Source: Triops longicaudatus
Lineage: Eukaryota > Arthropoda > Branchiopoda > Notostraca > Triopsidae
DNA: 64,000 bases
Reading direction: 5' to 3'
NCBI GenBank assembly: GCA_022885665.1
Contig: JAGQDJ010000263.1
Location: 62,001-126,000 of the forward strand
Below are positions 62,801 to 64,000 of this stretch, piece by piece. The first letter of the stretch is position 1, and every line of letters begins with the position of its first letter. Made by a program: the position numbers and the translations under genes. The notes beneath the pieces were generated by a model. The model saw only the letters and a list, made by a program, of their open reading frames with translations. It was not told the DNA's origin and did not search any database.

Positions 62801-64000
62801 CCAAAATTGAGCAACCTTTTTTTTTCGCTCTGCTGTTTCGTTTGCACTAATTTTCTTGGAAACTTAGTTCGGTCATGAAAGATTCTCATTAGCATTCAGA
62901 ACAAAAACAGATTTCCATTCAACTTCTCCCTCGAAGAAAGTAAAATATACACAAAAGAAAAAAATAATAATGGAAGTCTGTTCAATATTTCGTGTCCCAT
63001 CGTTAGCTGCCGCCGTGGGCTCTCTTTTTACCGTATAATGTTGCCGAATTCTTTGACGGAGTTTATGTTAAAAATGATTCCTTTATCGTGTAGCATTTTT
63101 AATTTATAGCGTGTGGTAGACCTTTACATCATCTTGGAGTTTATCAAATGAGTTTGGTTTTAGGAATATATGCAAGATTAAGTCGAAATTATCGCATCTT
63201 ATTAACACAAAATTGATTTTCTGGAAATGTTCTGTTGTGTTTCTTGAATAATCTGCTTATACTCAATAAGCTGCTCAAATCTCACGTACTATTAAAATAC
63301 TTTCTGAGGTACTAATAAAGTACTTAATTCCTCCGAAGACGATTTCTGCTTCAGCCAGTTACTGTCAGTACCCCGAAGTCGATTATTCTGTTTTCAGCAT
63401 TCCATACATAATCTTCCACAAAGAAGACGTTGATGAGCAATCGGATCACCATTGATTGATAAGCTCGGTTTACGAAAGATAGTTTCATCTGAGCATGTTT
63501 CTTTGTCAAAACAATAGGAGCGTGATCAGCGACTCTAAAGCTGTAACCGCCGCTTGTCCAAATTCCAAGTCCAAAATTGGCAATTCGCGCAAGTTGGTGG
63601 CAAATGTAACGCAGGCACATATCCCGTCTTGCACTTTGATAGTATCAAAGAACTCCCATTGCTCATTACTTAGCACCTGTTTTTGCATTTTTTTTTCAAC
63701 AAAGGTTCAGAAAAACAGCATTTGTTGACTCAGATCTTTTTTGAAGTGGTAATATATTTAAGGTTAGGAATCAAAGCTTACCTGAGGGCTGGGCCACCCC
63801 CACCCCCCAAAAAAAAGTTAGTGCGTATTTTATTGCTTGGCTTTTAAATTCAATACTTATTTGTCTATTTTATCTATGGCCTGATTTGACTATCTTAGAC
63901 AACATTCATTTGCAACGTGTTATCATTTGAGGATATTTTTCTTTTCTTCATTTCAGGGAGTCTTTCGTAAAGTCAGTATTTTGCAATCTAAACGTGTGAA
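56847..64000. other. 5' flank of the matrix gene, no gene supported
   Basis: About 7 kb of sequence. Weak candidates only: a plus-strand ATG exon at 58786-58860 with a strong GTAAGA donor; a minus-strand frame at 63351-63620 with a faint C-type-lectin look (GLGIWTSGG); and a plus-strand acceptor at 63958 (pyrimidine tract then CAG) with an open frame to the window edge. An 18-base T run lies near 60731. The matrix gene's promoter and any 5' UTR exons should be here. Confidence 0.4.

Overview
This 64 kb window is nuclear DNA of an animal, most likely an arthropod. Six genes are clear orthologues of conserved animal genes, one (Lcch3) belongs to an invertebrate GABA-receptor subunit family, and another (an OTU plus Tudor protein) resembles insect ovarian tumor. 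Introns are mostly 60-100 bp with GT-AG borders, overall composition is AT-rich and genes are close together. That pattern fits a compact crustacean genome such as Daphnia, but the species is inference only. No bacterial, viral or CRISPR features were seen.

Layout, left to right. 295-523 (+): a possible 51-residue, two-exon gene of unknown function. 3088-3965 (+): SRA1. 4443-6967 (-): otu-like gene (OTU + Tudor), tail to tail with SRA1. 7347-10887 (+): SCYL2 pseudokinase, head to head with the otu-like gene across 379 bp. 11822-15615 (+): Lcch3 GABA-gated channel subunit. 17366-23867 (-): syndapin (F-BAR + SH3) with a 3.3 kb first intron. 27051-29329 (-): Ric8a. 30010-31068 (+): FRG1, head to head with Ric8a. 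31277-56846 (-): a large secreted or extracellular-matrix gene that I assembled as 34 coding exons (about 1,696 residues): signal peptide, sushi, Lys-rich linker, sushi, 21 EGF modules, two sushi, two HYR and a Pro/Ser/Arg-rich tail. 56847-64000 holds no gene I can support.

The reading frames below were joined by hand from GT-AG (once GC-AG) borders and phase matching, and each model's exon lengths sum to a whole number of codons. The neighbours do not form one pathway. Several touch membrane traffic or signalling (SCYL2 in clathrin traffic, syndapin in endocytosis, Ric8a as a G-alpha chaperone, Lcch3 as a channel), but this is probably ordinary gene-dense neighbourhood rather than a functional cluster.

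Points most worth a second look: Ser in place of the catalytic Cys in the OTU domain; a 46-residue insertion between Cys4 and Cys5 of one EGF module; a Lys-rich exon whose tandem acceptor allows only one usable frame; frame-neutral tail exons in the matrix gene; a nearly perfect 84 bp inverted repeat in one of its introns; and a GC-AG intron in syndapin.
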